64,000 nucleotides of DNA from Pelodera strongyloides (GCA_036852015.1 JAANDG010000034.1:434001-498000); one strand, 5' to 3'; shown: positions 19,965 through 34,044, counted from the first letter of the stretch. Notes: generated from the sequence alone by a model not told the origin. Translations and numbers: made by a program.

Positions 19965-22900
19965 ATGTTCAATGCAAATCGTGCTCGTCCATTAGTTCGA
20001 CTGGTGCGTTTGGAACCAGGTTTACGAAGAAATGATGAAGGAAGGACGTAAGCGGATTTAATTTTTTTTATGTATGGTTCCCTTATAGAAGATATGCGAC
20101 AATCCATTAGTTGCAGAAGTATTACTGTGCTTATCTTACATTTAGGAACGTAGTCAAGGTGCGTGTGGTCCATTGTGATAGTACGGCATCTGGATCTGGA
20201 GTATATCAGGAGGCTCATGAGGCAAGTGCGGATACTTTATTCTCCTCACGGTGATGCAGTTTGTTTGTTGGATGAAAACGCATCAGACATTGAACAGTAT
20301 TTTTAAGCCATAGAGCAATTATTGAAACTACAGTATGCTTTCTTGTACCTCAGCTAATGACATCGGTCCAGCAAGTCTAGCCCCGCAAACTAATAGTATT
20401 CGGATGCTAACGCCTTGTTACATTTAGGGTCCATCGTGGAATGGTGTAGAGGAAGTCGTCGTTGAAGAAAATAACTATTTGTGTAATGAAATGCGAAGTG
20501 GCAATCCAGAAGGTTATTCACTCGATAATCACAAAATGGATGATGATAGTCCACCTGTATTGGAACCTGCTTATGATCTCACAGAGACGGAATATGTAAG
20601 TACTAACAGTTAGTGAGAAGAAGAGAGTTAAGAGAGAGAGAGAGAGAGAGAATATGTAAGTATTTATTAGGTTTTTAGTCAGGCAGATCGATGGTGTGAG
20701 ATGGAGAGTGATTGAGAAGAAGAGAACCAAGTGAGAGAGAGCGTGAGAGGGAGAGAGAGAGTTTAATATTTGGAAATTGGAGGATGATGTGTTTAGAGCT
20801 GGCGTAATGGACAAGTCGAGCAACCTTCTGAGGCTATGAAGACGGTCTCCAAACGTCAAGACAGTCTTGTAAAGACAGATCGAATTATACAGTAGGTACT
20901 CTAGGAAATTGCTTATACTTAGATGTGTTCTCCTATCTTCGGTATTCTCGATGCTGAAACCGTAGCCGTAATCCGGGGAAGGGCTAGCACCGGTCAGATG
21001 TATGAGCTTCCCTAAATATTTGAAACTGTTTTAATTCCACGCTTTTCCTTCGCTTTTCCAGCATTGCTTGTGAATTTGGTCTTCTGTTTCTGCTACAGGA
21101 CAAGTCGAGCAGCATTAAAAGTTAAGAAGCAGTAGTAGGATTCTTTCTAGTCCAACAACATCATGGGATGACGGAGGAGTCTATTACGATGATTTGGATG
21201 CCGATCCCGATTTAGTCGACCATGTCGATGTGTTGGAAGTAGATGGGGAAGAACACCCACCTCTCATTCAGATGCAGGTAGTCTTCTTTTATTGACGTCA
21301 TTCTCTCTGTTTCTACCTCTCTCTCATGCCAATACTTTTACACTCTGTCTCTCCCTCGCTCTCCTCTCTTTCTCTACTTCAATGGATTCAAGAATACTGG
21401 AAGGAAACCTGGAGTCTCTTATATGCTTAAATAAGTAACGCTTATTCTAACCTTAATCTTTTTTCAAAACCTTTTTTGAGATGTTTGAGACCTTGATGTG
21501 CTTCTATTATATCTTCCAAACTACAGTAGCTCATCGTCAGTTATCTCTACTTTAGGGCCAGTTCAGTGAGAACATTCAAGAATGTCGTCTCTGTGGTCTT
21601 CTGGTTCCTTTTCCAATAAGACGTCGTCATATTAGAAGGTTACTGAATTGAAGTTCATCACGGTGTAAATTCGAATTATCCGTTTGTAACAATACAAAAA
21701 TTAAAGAAAACTAAAAGACGGTGCTCGATAACCTCGTAGAACGACTGCTCCAGCTCCATCGGCACCATCAATAAGAAATTATAGTGTAAAATAAAATTTT
21801 AGAGAACATCTGCGCCGCGTTTCTTTCCAATGTCGTCACTGCCCGAAGTATTCCACATATCACATTGGTAATGTTAGAAAACATATGCGGGAAGTGCATC
21901 ACAGTAAGGTAAGCTATTTTTTATCAGAGTCTGTAGAGGAACGCCGTATGACTTTCCCAAGCCTAAGCCTGAGCCTACTTAGCATTGGCACCGGTACCCA
22001 TAAACTATGTATTTGTAAATTCAAGTTTCTCATTTCAGCTCGATCCGATCCAGGGTGAAGTAGAGCTTCCCGACATTATCGATGATATGATGTACATGTG
22101 GGTATTGCTGCAGTTTGGCTTCCTTTATCTCTTTGTCTAATTGAATATTTTATGTGCTGCTCGTGTAAATCTTCTGTTTTGCTTTACATTGGATGTATCC
22201 CCAGGTTTCCGCTGTACTCAACATTTTTATAGTAGAATCAATTAATTAATTGGTTGCGTATCGCAACGCGCGTCGTGACATGCGACTACCAAAGCCACAG
22301 TAGGAGTTATGGTAATTTCTGCGCACATCATTATTCGCAATAGGTTGTCAGCCGTAACTAACATAACCTTAATTGTTTACCTAACTTTAACGTAACTTAA
22401 CTTAACCTTAACGTAACTAACATAACCAGTCCATCGAAAAATTGCATCGGCTTGATAATTTCCGTTGCAGGTGTTTTATGGACAAGAAGATCCTCAATCG
22501 TTTTGAGCAGTCCGTTGTGGATACGGTACTCGATTTGGTGGAATGGGCAGCTGATGGAGTTCGACCCGAGGATTTGCACCCAGTACAACCTTTGTTACAA
22601 ACACGACCAGGTATGCACAGCTCTGATCTTGACGCGCGCAGAGCGCCGCGTACCATCCCGCCTTGTGCGCTTTTGCAGAGGCGCACAAGGCGGGGAAGTG
22701 AGGCGCTCTGAGCGCCACAGAACGTAGAGGGACAGGACAATTTACAATTTTTCTGTTGGTAATAAGTACCATGTACAGACGGAAAATCTAGAAAACCCAA
22801 CAGTACCTAGCGGGAGAATCACGAATCGGAAACGGTAACGGTAACAGAAAATCCAGCTAGGAAAGTGCCCATAATGTGAACTAGACAGTAGTTTTTACCA

Positions 22901-24417
22901 TGCAAGCTTTCTGGAATGCTACGTTCGAGAGGGCTCGTGATCTCGCGTCGCCTTACTTGTGTGTGTTTCTAGAGGATCTGCGAGTATCACTGCCGCGTGA
23001 GCCGTGGTTATGTCTGGAAGACGACCTCCCTCCTGATGTGATTGGAGATGATGACGAGGACGAAGGAACGCAACCTCTTTGTTCTGGAACTGTGAGGGCT
23101 CTTAGATGTCTTTGTGCTTGATCTGTCCATCTTCTCTCTCTCTCTTTCTCTCTTTCTCTCTTTCTCTCTTCTCTCTCTCTACTCTCTATCTATCTCTCTC
23201 TCTCTCTCTCTTCGACCTCTCTTTGTTCCTTTCTTTGTCCCTCTCTATCTGTTTCTTTGTCTCTCTCTCACTCTTTTGAGGGTTTTGTTATATATCATTA
23301 TTTAACTAATGAATTTACCTTCAGAGCATACCAGACGTGGACTCCATCTCCGAATCCGTTTCCGTATCCGATATCACTTCTGAAGTGGGAGGCTCGTCGA
23401 TGCAAGAAGTCCTCCACCCACCTGATGATCTTTCTGTCCAAGAATCTAATTTCACATACTCTGAGAGATCTTTCCCCATGAATAAACGGAAGCGGAAGAG
23501 TTCGGCAACGTAGGCTTACAGTAGATTTTAGTTATTGATAGAAGGGGAGAGAAAGCGCCTTCCCAATCCTACAACTAGAAGTCCGAAAGGCGGAGAAAGG
23601 GAGGTAGAGAGAAGCTGAGGCTTTCATATTATTAATTCTCCTAACTGGTAGAGCACGGTGTTCTTAATTCGTAACCAAAAGGGACGCACTTTGTCAAGTT
23701 ACATAAGTGCCTCATTTTAGTTGCAAGCTGTGTGACTTGAGGAACGTTTCTCGTATGGAACGCCACGTGCTGCAGGTACTACCCGTTATGCATATTGTAG
23801 CCCTAGTGGATAACATGTTTGATTGCACACTGATTTTACTACGTGCACTGATCTCGTTTTCTTCTCGTAATTATTTTACGATTTTTTATTTTTACGTATT
23901 TTCTACGAGTTTAGAATTATTTTGTCTGAACACTCGCTTCTTTCAGCACCACGTCAAGAAACTAGTATTTCTTTGTCCTTTGTGCAAATTTGGAAGCGCC
24001 TATGCTGCACACGTTGTTAAAGACCATATTGCTGTAAGTTGTTAGAGTTGTTTTATGTGTGCAAAGCAATGAACTTCTCTAACTAGACATAAGCTACTTG
24101 TGACGAAGAAGAAATGAACTCATGCGGAAATATAGTGTCGTTAGGTGTTACTGTGCACGACCGCTTTAACATCATGTACATCCTACCGTAATCATATAGC
24201 CGTTCATTATTGTATTGTTCTCAACTATAATTCCCTTAGATATCAATCACCGTAATCATCCTTATGTATTTTATTCTAGAATCGTCACAAGCGTTCTGAC
24301 GTCGCCCCAGTTGATGTCCGGGCCCACTTCGCTGATGAAATAAGAAGGCTTTATGATGCCTGCTTTCCACTAGTGGACAAGTTTGTGGACTCGATCAAGT
24401 TGTATGCAATGCAATAG
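19965..24417 (+). CDS. C2H2 zinc-finger protein, 14 exons, 506 aa
   Basis: The exons are 19965-20047, 20146-20221, 20428-20595, 20797-20891, 21151-21277, 21556-21638, 21803-21908, 22039-22097, 22471-22610, 22973-23091, 23325-23509, 23721-23775, 23947-24033 and 24280-24417, all phase-consistent. Intron 2 has a consensus GC donor (GAG|GCAAGT). Two finger pairs are visible: C193/C196/H208/H213 with C221/C224/H238/H243, and C415/C418/H429/H433-434 with C442/C445/H459/H464, each pair split by introns. Between them is an acidic, Ser-rich segment ending in a basic NLS (NKRKRKSS). The C-terminus EIRRLYDACFPLVDKFVD is a conserved-looking helix I cannot name. It is likely a nuclear DNA- or RNA-binding regulator. 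Exon 10 could start earlier at 22902, also in frame. Start codon moderately sure. Confidence 0.85.
21958..21982 (+). repeat. Short degenerate telomere-like run
   Basis: AAGCCTAAGCCTGAGCCTACTT holds three GCCTNA-like units, the complement of TTAGGC. It is in intron 7 of the zinc-finger gene. Confidence 0.4.
22639..22710 (+). ncRNA. GC-rich hairpin in intron 9, pre-miRNA-like or palindromic
   Basis: Outer arms CAGAGCGCC/GGCGCTCTG and inner arms CCGCCTTGTGCGC/GCGCACAAGGCGG fold into a 72-nt stem-loop with a small internal loop and an 8-10 nt terminal loop. It could be a small MITE instead of an RNA gene. Confidence 0.3.
23130..23275 (+). repeat. CT-rich tract in intron 10 of the zinc-finger gene
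   Basis: About 140 bp of (CT)n with TTTCTC interruptions, a pyrimidine-rich microsatellite. Confidence 0.9.
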
Positions 24418-24472
24418 GTGTTTAGTATTTAATCAACGAGCTTATCTTTATCCAAGTTTAGTTTTCTGTCTG

Positions 24473-24895
24473 TTACAGGAGGAGGCTCACGAGAATGAAT
24501 TGCTCAAATAGTTTCCTTTTACCGAAAGGTGATGGTATTAAATTCCGAAGGACACGATTTACAAAGCAAAAAAACTTTTAATCGGAAGGAGTGAATCATA
24601 CAAAACTATGAATTCTATAAAAATTTTGGATCATAGTAAATAGTTGATTCCCATAATGGGCATGCAAATTTTGTGCTGGCTTGCAAAATGACTTGTAAAT
24701 TTGCATGCTCACTATGACTATGGAAATCAACTATTTACTACGGTCCAAAATTTTTATTGAATTCATAGTTTTATATTGGTTTAAGGAATAAAAAGCTTTT
24801 GCCTCGTAAAGCATGTTTTTCGGAATTTACTACCATCACCTTTCGATAAAAGGAAACCATTTGAGCACTTCATTCTCGTGAGCCTCCTCCTTTAA
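24473..24895. mobile_element. TTAA-type palindromic MITE after the zinc-finger gene
   Basis: GGAGGAGGCTCACGAGAATG on the left mirrors CATTCTCGTGAGCCTCCTCC on the right, and long inner arms also pair. The right end is TTAA; the left is TTAC, one base changed. It starts 55 bp after the stop, so it probably lies within or just past the 3' UTR. Confidence 0.9.
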
Positions 24896-26397
24896 GATTC
24901 AGACTTCTGATGTACATGTTCCTCTATGTAGTAAGATTGTATATTGCATAGCATCAACAAATATACGTCTCTTTAAAATTTCCGGGTCCTCTAATGTATA
25001 TATTCAATAATTAATTCTGGTGCGAAAAATTAATGCTAATTATATTTATAATGACTACATTTTTGTAGAGTTACTACGAATTGTGTTTTACTAAATGGAG
25101 CTGTGTGCGACGTTCTGTGTAACCTGGTTACAGTATTTCTATGCAAATGAAAGAAATAATAAAAAAAAACATTTTTATTTCCGATCACTATCAATGAATC
25201 GTGGTATCGATGTTGTTAATTGGTTTTGAGCAAATTGAACAACATTCGATAGGACGAAAGGAAAAAAGAACAATAACAAAATCAACGGAAGAATCAGTGT
25301 ACGAGGCTGTCGGTTATGTTGGTGTAGTCGGTTGGGCTCTAACTCTGGCCCAGGTGACCAGAGTTCGGTACCGGCCGGTTGAGAATCGTACAATGATCTA
25401 ACCAAAAACGTCAACACGTGTGCAATCTCGACGGAAATGTATAGAAATCTTAGAACGTGCTAAAAATACATAAGGAATGCCCCTCAACGTTTGATTGTTT
25501 AATATACTTTTTCTAACCTAAACCCTGACTTATGCGAATCTTTTTTATGGAAGGAAAAACAAAAACAAACAGGGGGAAGTTAAAGGGAACAGGCACCTAG
25601 CATTATTTTATACTGTGACTAATAAAAAGTATGCGCCAATTCCCTTTAACAGAAATATATAACTTTCTGGTGAACAGTTTAAAGTCGATGAAAATTCACG
25701 TTTTGTACTGCGATTGCGCTTTTTTGGACACTGGCGAAAGGGTTTTTTGGTGTCCCGTAAAAGGCGGCCCTGTGTGAGTCCAACTTTGGTAATATGCAAA
25801 TTTCTTCTGATAGTGATAGATATCATGTGCCATCGGACTAAATGTCATTCCGCACTTTCTTAACTTGATTACCACAGGTGTACTCAAACGGGGAACATAA
25901 AGAAAAAGCAATTTACATGCAATTTATCGTATTTTAATTAGATCGGCAAGGTTAGGGTACTGTGGAAAGAATGGGCGGAGATGCATTCAAAGGAAAATAA
26001 CAAGGGATCAAAATACAAACTATAAACTATCAAAAAAATCAATTGTGATTTTGAGGATGTGCCGAGATCATTGATTGATTGTCGTCCGTTGTGGGAATCC
26101 ACTATAGACTGACACACCCGTGACACTCGATGTTACAAATAATGAAGTACAAACTACAAAGTCCAAACAACAAACAGTTCTTGGCAAGACTGGTAAGCGC
26201 GTGGCTAAGTTATTACTTGACTATCTTGGAAACTGGTGGGGGTGGGAGTCTACTGTCCGTACATGTGCGCTGCGGAAATACGGAGCACACACGAAAGAGC
26301 TCTCCCCGCTGCCGCGCGAAATTGGCGCATTGGGCTTCGTGATGTAATGAGAGTAACAAACACTACAAAATACAAACTACATTAATAAAATCTACAA
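24896..26397. other. Spacer between convergent genes
   Basis: No supported exon. It holds a tRNA B-box-like patch near 25365 (GAGTTCGGTACC) and a 70-bp TTAA-ended fragment at 25580-25649. The 3' ends of the plus-strand zinc-finger gene and the minus-strand ETS gene meet here. Confidence 0.5.
25580..25649. repeat. Short TTAA-ended inverted repeat
   Basis: TTAAAGGGAA and TTCCCTTTAA bound only 70 bp. It is probably an internally deleted member of the TTAA palindrome class. Confidence 0.5.
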
Positions 26398-29300
26398 TCA
26401 CGGTTCCCGTTTGCACGTTTCCCAACCGTGTGCGCCGGGACCGAACTTATAGACGAGCTTTTTCGGGTAAAGTCCTGTTTTTGGGACTGGCACCAAGATT
26501 TGTTTCTCGTAGTAAGTCCTGAAAGAAGACAATTGTTGACATCGTACAATTAGTTCTTAGGCTTAGGCTTAGGGTTCATGCCCCCGTGCTACAAACCTAA
26601 AAATCTAATCTCGAAAGTAAACCTACAAGACGCTGTCTCAAATACCGACCGTAACAAGATACTATGAAGCAAGGCTAATTGTAAGCTAGATGAAACATAG
26701 GTTCACGAGAGACGAGAGTTTACTCAACTACGAGTTGTGGTTGTTCTTTGATCTGTAGATATCAAGTGAACGCTTACCGCATCGCCCTGCTCAGCTTCTC
26801 GTATGTCATTTTGTGGTTATTCTTCCTTTCTCCCCAAAGCCGGGCCAACTTCTCACTTTCCACTATTCGAAACACACCTTCGACTGGGTCCTCCCACCTA
26901 AAATGAAAATATATTCGAAAAATAATTAATAATGTATAAATTAATCATGTATTGTACTAAATTGTCACTTGATTAACTCTGTGGCCGTATGCACGAACAG
27001 TGGTGGGAGCCTCCCCGGAGTATTAGTCTCTACGTGTCTCTGATTCGTGTAATCCCTCTCTTTCTCTCACCTCCCACTGGGATCTGGGAGCATATTCCCG
27101 GTGTTCGTACATACGGCCACCGGTCACACATTTGTGGAACCGAGGTAAGGTACATCTAGTTTTCTTTTTGGAATAATATACCAGTTTCTGCCTGCAAGTG
27201 TCACGTCCCACAAGCGTCCAATTTTAGATGATCAAATACCAGGGACCAATATAGACCAAAATTGTTTTTATATGCGTGCGAGTGTGTGAAAGCTTATGTA
27301 AAAAGCAATAAGCAAGAATCATTGCCCCCGCTACAACCGAGTGCATTTATTTTTGTCTGATAATAAATGTTCTATATATAGAACAGAAAACATACCGTAC
27401 TATACTGGGACAAGTCGTCGGATCTTTCAACGCGTCGCGTATGAACTCCCATAATTTGTTTCCTTTCGTGTGCTGAGAGCGCTTTCTCGGTCGACCATCT
27501 TTGTTCAATTTCACCTTCGAACTTTCTTCATCTGAAAATAATAATTGGAAGATGGCCTGTTTTTAGTCATGCAGTGTCGCAGTTCGGTTTCGACGCGGCC
27601 ACCTAAGGGCGGAAAACGGATGCGCGCGCTGTAGTTTTCGAGGCAGTGCGGCACTAATACGCGCGCAAGTCTGGCGGTAATTTTGTTTGCCGCTCAGAAC
27701 TGTCGGACCTCTTTTTGTGCGGCACTTTTGTGAATACGAACCTGAATCATCACAATCGTTGTTGGATGTGGTTGGTTGTTGATTTACATATTTTGAGATC
27801 AATTCTGGTTTTGGAAGTGGGGAAACACGAGGTTGATTCATCGGAGAACGAGGACTTAGGGCATTCTGAAAACAATAATAATAATTATTATTATTGTATC
27901 GAATTGGTCTACAGCGTGAAACTACGCGTTATTGCCGAGCACTTTTTTTTAAATTTGGTTTACGCTTCAAGAACGTGCACTTTTATTCAAGGGTGAAAAT
28001 TCAGTTTTAATGTTTGCTTATGACATGTTCCGCAGAGGTCCTGAGCACAGGCGACGAGTTCCAGATGGCAAATTCCAGATGACACATCATTGGGTCCTCT
28101 CCACAGAGGGCGCGGCTCGCCCGCACTCTCTAGGGTAAGCGACGGGGAGCCAGGGGCAACGTGGCGAACACGTGGCGCGCCTGCCGCGCCTCACCCAAAA
28201 GTTGTGCTAGTTGGAAATCGACACCTGCGGCGCACCCCTCGCGTGCATATGGTGGACTCTCTTTTTATTGACAGCTATGCGCGGAGTTTAAAGGGATCGG
28301 CTCACCTTAAATTGTGCCTGTTTTTTTTTGTTTCTTTATTTTCTATAAGGGATAATAAAAATTTGGAATACAAAAATTAGTGTTTATTTCCAATACTCAC
28401 GAAGATATTAGGTGATAAAGTGGTGGATCGATCGGCCCGAAATGAAAAAGTGTAATTGTCCTGCCTTGTTTGTATGGGACAATTAACACTTTTTCATTTC
28501 GGGCCGATCGATCCACCACTTTATCACCTAATATCTTCGTGAGTATTGAAATATAACACTACTTTTTGTATTCCAAATTTTTATTATCCCTTATAGAAAA
28601 TAAAGAAACAGAAAAAACAGACACGATTTGAGGTGAGTCGATCCCTTTAAGCAGTGTAGGGTTAGAATTATTAGGTACCCAGAGACTGGTATCAAGGGCC
28701 ATCACCATGTTGTCGGAAGTACTGCCGCGTCGTATTTTGTGCTATAATAATATTATCAACTGCCAAAAAGTACCTGCATCTGTTGAATAGTGGACAAATT
28801 CGTCAGATTCGCAATATTATTTGTGATGTTCAGGTTGCCGGCAGCGGCTAGCGATCTAAACAATTCAAAGGAATAAGCAAAATGCACAAAGTAATATTTT
28901 AATTTATGAGTGTTCCGAGAGTTAATTTCAGGCTCATGACAAACTTTTTTTTGGCGAACTCTGGTGATCAACTAAATTAAAAGAGTTTTTAATTCTGAGA
29001 TTTAGCGTAAAAACCCACTGTGCCAGCTGAACGGTGGTCAAGCCTTGTTGTTGCAGATTTTGCTGAATGTTGTTCAGACTTTGAAGGTGATTCTGCTGCA
29101 GATTGTGAAGTTGGTTTTGCTGCTGAAGATTATGTGGAAATCCCTGCTGCTGCAGCGAGTTTTGCATATTTTGCTGCAAGTTTTGCTGGATATTTTGTTG
29201 TATGCTTTGCTGCAGGTTGTGTTGAATCTGTTGCCGAATGTCCTGTTGAGCTTTGAGTAGAGCTTGCGTTCTGAAATGATATTTTTTTTTTCAGTAAGGC

Positions 29301-30907
29301 CTACTTGGCCCCAGTCATTGTTGGCCAGCCGCCTTGATCTGAGGGGCGGAAAACTATGCACTACATACTACAAGCTTCAATATAAACTACAGACTCCAAA
29401 CTACATACTGTGCTTGAATGGATAGCTGCTGTTGAGCACCGAGATCAGTACACATTTGCTGCGAAAGTTCATTTCTCTGATTCTGTAGCGTCTGCGGCTC
29501 CTCCTCGCTCTCTCGATACCTCCGCATCGCAGCATCTATTACCGTATCCTCCAGCGATGCTGAAAATGGCGCGAAATAATAAAACAAAAAAATTCTTTTA
29601 ACGAGAGGTACACACATGGCACGGCCATAAATTAAAAATCTATATATTTTCGAAATAAAAATTACTTTTTATAATTAACAAAACGTTGAGCAAAAAGTAT
29701 GATGAAAAGTGTAAGTGGGATAAAATGTATGACATGGGACAGTATGATATACTCTGTATGACCAGCCAGGGATGACAGCGTGGTATGCTATGATATAATG
29801 CAAAAGAATGAACGCCCATAGCAGTGATCTTTGATGCCCTCTGGATAGCTCTATTATGTGCGATTACCCGTCTAATCCCACAGCTATACCACTTATTACT
29901 AATTAATACCAATGCGCCGGTAATGCTCACTTAATGAGTGAGCTGAATTTTTGGGTACGGCTGCACCCAAGAATTTGATGTAGAGTTTAGTTTTAAAATC
30001 TACATTTATTTTATAAATACCTTACACAACAATAAAAATCACTGGGTTAGTTTTAGAAAGGTTCAAAGCCAGCAAATAATGTAGAAAACGCAAGAATCCA
30101 CAATTTCTATAATGAGTGTCGATGTTTTACCGTATCTGCATTGCTATTCACTCGTTAGTAGTGGATACGTTTTAGAGTGTCGTTTATAAGTTTTAAGTTT
30201 CAATGAAGGAAACGTTCCATACAGTACCCCTGCGTGGTTCCCCTCATTGTAAGAAACTACGCACGGGTACTGTGTGGAAAGGGTTTCCGTCACCGCCAAA
30301 AGCCCAATATTCTCCACTATCTGATGGCAATATGTAAACAAAGAAGGAAGAAATTAGCATACTTGTTAACAATTTCCTAAATTCGCGAAAGAACACATGT
30401 CCATATGTGGGATCTAAGTCCACGAAGTGCTGCTCACACATACGCATCATTTGTTTGCCGTCCAATGGGGCAAACTGGAAAATATACAGATAATTATTAT
30501 TTTAATTATCAAAGCAACATTAAAAAGAATAGGTAGATCTTCGAGATTAGTAAGACTCCAGCAAAAAGAGAGACTGAACATCATATGTAAACCAAATCTT
30601 GTCAACCTTTCATCTTCCCGCATCATGAGGACAAGGAATAAAATACCTTTAATAAAAACACTATATTGGACTAGAAAGCAGGAGTCGTACTAAGCTCGAA
30701 GATCTACCTATTCTATGAAATTATCTTCTCCCAAATGGAGCACGCGTACGTCAAACAACAATAAAAACACACAACGTCACATGATCATATACATAAAAAC
30801 ATGTAACTCAATAAGCCTAGTTCATAACCCCGTCATTCTTGCTTCTAGCGTGCTTCCAATCAAAAAACAAGTACGTGTGGTCGAAAAAGAGCTAATATTT
30901 GAAAAAG

Positions 30908-30939
<32 letters not shown>

Positions 30940-33929
30940 GTAATAATAAACCCGACCCTTGTGATGTTAAAATCTTCAACAGGGATAGAGTTTGATCTGG
31001 CAACATCCAACATCCAGGCTACCACGTCGTCAGGAGTCCACTCTACTGGCTCTTTCACACGAAAACCGGCAAGATCGACCCTGAAACGAACGATAATTGT
31101 ATTCTGCATCTTCATTTATTGATTTTTCTCAATCAACCGATACAAATATAGCCCTTCATCAGGGGAAGCGTTATCGCAACAAGGCGTCAAAAATACACAA
31201 CTTTTCAAAGATCGCATAAAGCTAATTATGTTACTAATATAAAATATAATTGTATTTCCCCATCAAGTCCCTTGATAGGATTAATAACTTGAAAAAAAAA
31301 GAAGAAAACTAAGCAATAATAAATCATGACTAATTCATAATTCCATTTAAGTAGACGGTTTTTGGTCGGTTAGTTTCATTAGAGATCTAGTCATTCATAT
31401 GGGAACTTCAGCACTCTTACACCTGACATAAACATAATCCTAGTCGTCATAGTCATAAATAAAGAGATAATTGGCGGGCGGAAAATTGTTCAACCGCTTA
31501 CGAGATTAGCAAAATCATCTAGGTAACGTATTTACATATAATAGTTTCAAAGCTCAAAAATCTCGGAGTATGTCCTAAGTGGGATATATAAAATAAATAA
31601 ATAAGATGTACTAATTTTCAAATGTTTTATGCTCGCGCTACACTGTATTGATCATTGAATGTCTATAACAACTTTTGATAATATACATACTATTAAGTTA
31701 AAATAAGATATAATAAAATAAGATATTAATAAACCTTTATAATATAATGGGCATGACTATTTTTCACACCAAACAGTGACGCTTAAAACCGGAAACTATT
31801 CTGAATTTCCAATTTACACCCAACTGTGCCGCCTATTATTTAGCATCCGACGTGTACTTTTTTCTATCATAATAAAAAGATAGCAAACACGGAAATTGTC
31901 TCTCAATATTGGATTTTACAAAAAAAAAAAACACAGTAGACTATAGTTTCAATTATGTCACATTAAATACAAACAAATAAAAATAATTAGCTTTGGCCAG
32001 AGCAGAACTAATTGGGTGTGAAGAAGTAACGTACAGTCGAAAATAAACGGACTCACACGAGAATTGTTATGAATTTTTTGTCTTGCTAATAAGCTAAGAG
32101 TCCAACCCCCAAAACACACATCTGTCTTACTTCAGCAATTAAAAATGAACATCGTGCAAGGTAAAACAATGGAGTGAATGAAGTCACTACAAAAGTGTAA
32201 GTTCGACGGGATTATGAAAGAAAATAATTAGAAAAAATTGTTATATTTATTAATTTATTTATTTATTAAATAACACCACATGGTGTGCATCAAAATGAAA
32301 TGATGAAAAGAAAGTAGTATATAATTAGAGTAATGTACGCAGCCAAAAACTTGTGTTTCATCAGTTTCGGATTTTCTCAACTACAGTAGGAACAGATCTA
32401 TTATACCTTGAAATAACAGCAGATGATTTTTCTCGGGCCCGGCACTTCCGATTGGCTACGGGGGGCTGTGTGGGCGGGATTTAATTTTACTTAATCTCTT
32501 GATTGGGAGATACTGTAGTTAAGCAAAACATATTTCACCGTGTCCGGGGTTGTGTAAATTATTTTTGGCAACATCTTTTATTTGTCTTACTAAATGAATA
32601 TGCGGAAAAAGGAGTCATTCTTTAGAAAGTAAAACAAAGCAAAGAACAAGTGAAATGATGATATATAACCAGCAATCAATAAATACCCCGTTTATCATTA
32701 CACTGATTACTTCTGATTACCCGATAACACCCAGTCATCGCCCGTTTTACCCGGCCCGGAAACATACTAGTTTTAAAGCTTCCGATTTCCGTTTGAAGCG
32801 GTAGGGCACATGGTTTTCAAATGAATGCTGGACAAATGAATCCTTAGTTTGTGTTTCATTCTGTGAGAGATTTCGGCACAAAACGGAACACAGCCTACGT
32901 ACGTTTGTTGTGTAATGTTCCGTTTAACAATAGGGTGCGGAAATACCGTAAGTTTCAAAACCAAGTGTCATTCCACTTTGACGGAACTTAGTACTGATGT
33001 CAAATGTGTACTGTTTTTAATAATCGGATACGGAAACGGAAAGCGTAACGGACGGGAGTCTGGGACGGGGGATTCAGGACAACAAAATTTTAGCCGATCA
33101 AACAACATTTATTTTTGGGGAAAGGGGCAGTGAAACAAAGCTGTGTAGTGTAGGGAGATGGCATGGAGAATTGATCACCAAATACAAGGAAGAAAGGGGA
33201 AACAACACACGGACACTTCCGGCACTGGGAGAATTTAGGGGATGTACGATTGGGAATAGAAACCCAGGGGGGTCTCTATCACTCTTTGGATAACTGCTGG
33301 TTTAATTACCCAAATTTGAGGTGTTTGCTTACTGACGTTGTTGTTATAAGTTACCAAAGGTGGTTGGGATTTATGCGCATATTATGCGAAATGAATTCTC
33401 TTTTGAAAAAAAGATGAAACCACAGGCGATCACAACAATGCCAAATGAGATATATTTCAGTTTAAATTTTTTCATTCACTTAGTTTCCCATTTTTTTCTT
33501 AATTAAATGACATGGTTTGTTGGATTTTTTTAAATAATTGTTGCGTTCAGTACAATACACGTAATGTTTCATCTATAGTTCAGCACCTATTGTCAACTAT
33601 AAACATAACAGTTTACACAGACCAGTTCCTGTGTGCAGGCCTCTCCCCTCCTAATCTTTTGTTGATCGAGCCACCTTCTATGACGTGAATCAAAAGAAAA
33701 TTGCCATAAATACTGAAAATGTCAGGCGTTCGCGCTTTTTGATTCCTCTTAAATGAATAATGACCAAAGTGAAAGACTAAGACACATTCTGCAGAAGGCG
33801 AAGGGCCTGCAACGGGAATTTGTAAGCTGCACTGCACATTGACGTCCACCGCTCTCCTCGATCTTTCTCCCCCTCCTTTCCCTCTCTCTCTCTCACTCTC
33901 TCACTCTCTCTCTCCCTCTCTCTCCCTTG

Positions 33930-33962
<33 letters not shown>

Positions 33963-33981
33963 CCTCTCGCCTCTCTCTCTC

Positions 33982-34044
<63 letters not shown>

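Noticed and set aside
21107..21133. Apparent extra exon in the zinc-finger gene after CTACAG
   Set aside because: It repeats GGACAAGTCGAGCA from exon 4 and runs into a stop; exon 5 at 21151 joins exon 4 directly in frame.
23114..23305. Leu/Ser-rich frame in the CT tract
   Set aside because: Simple-repeat translation lying inside an intron of the zinc-finger gene.
27560..27700. GC-rich patch near 27.6 kb considered as an ETS exon
   Set aside because: It has no phase-compatible donor/acceptor pair; exons 27396-27531 and 27742-27865 join without it.
29020..29260. Plus-strand frames of 71-78 codons opposite the Gln-rich ETS exon
   Set aside because: These are shadows of the CAG-rich exon on the minus strand, which fits the gene model in phase.
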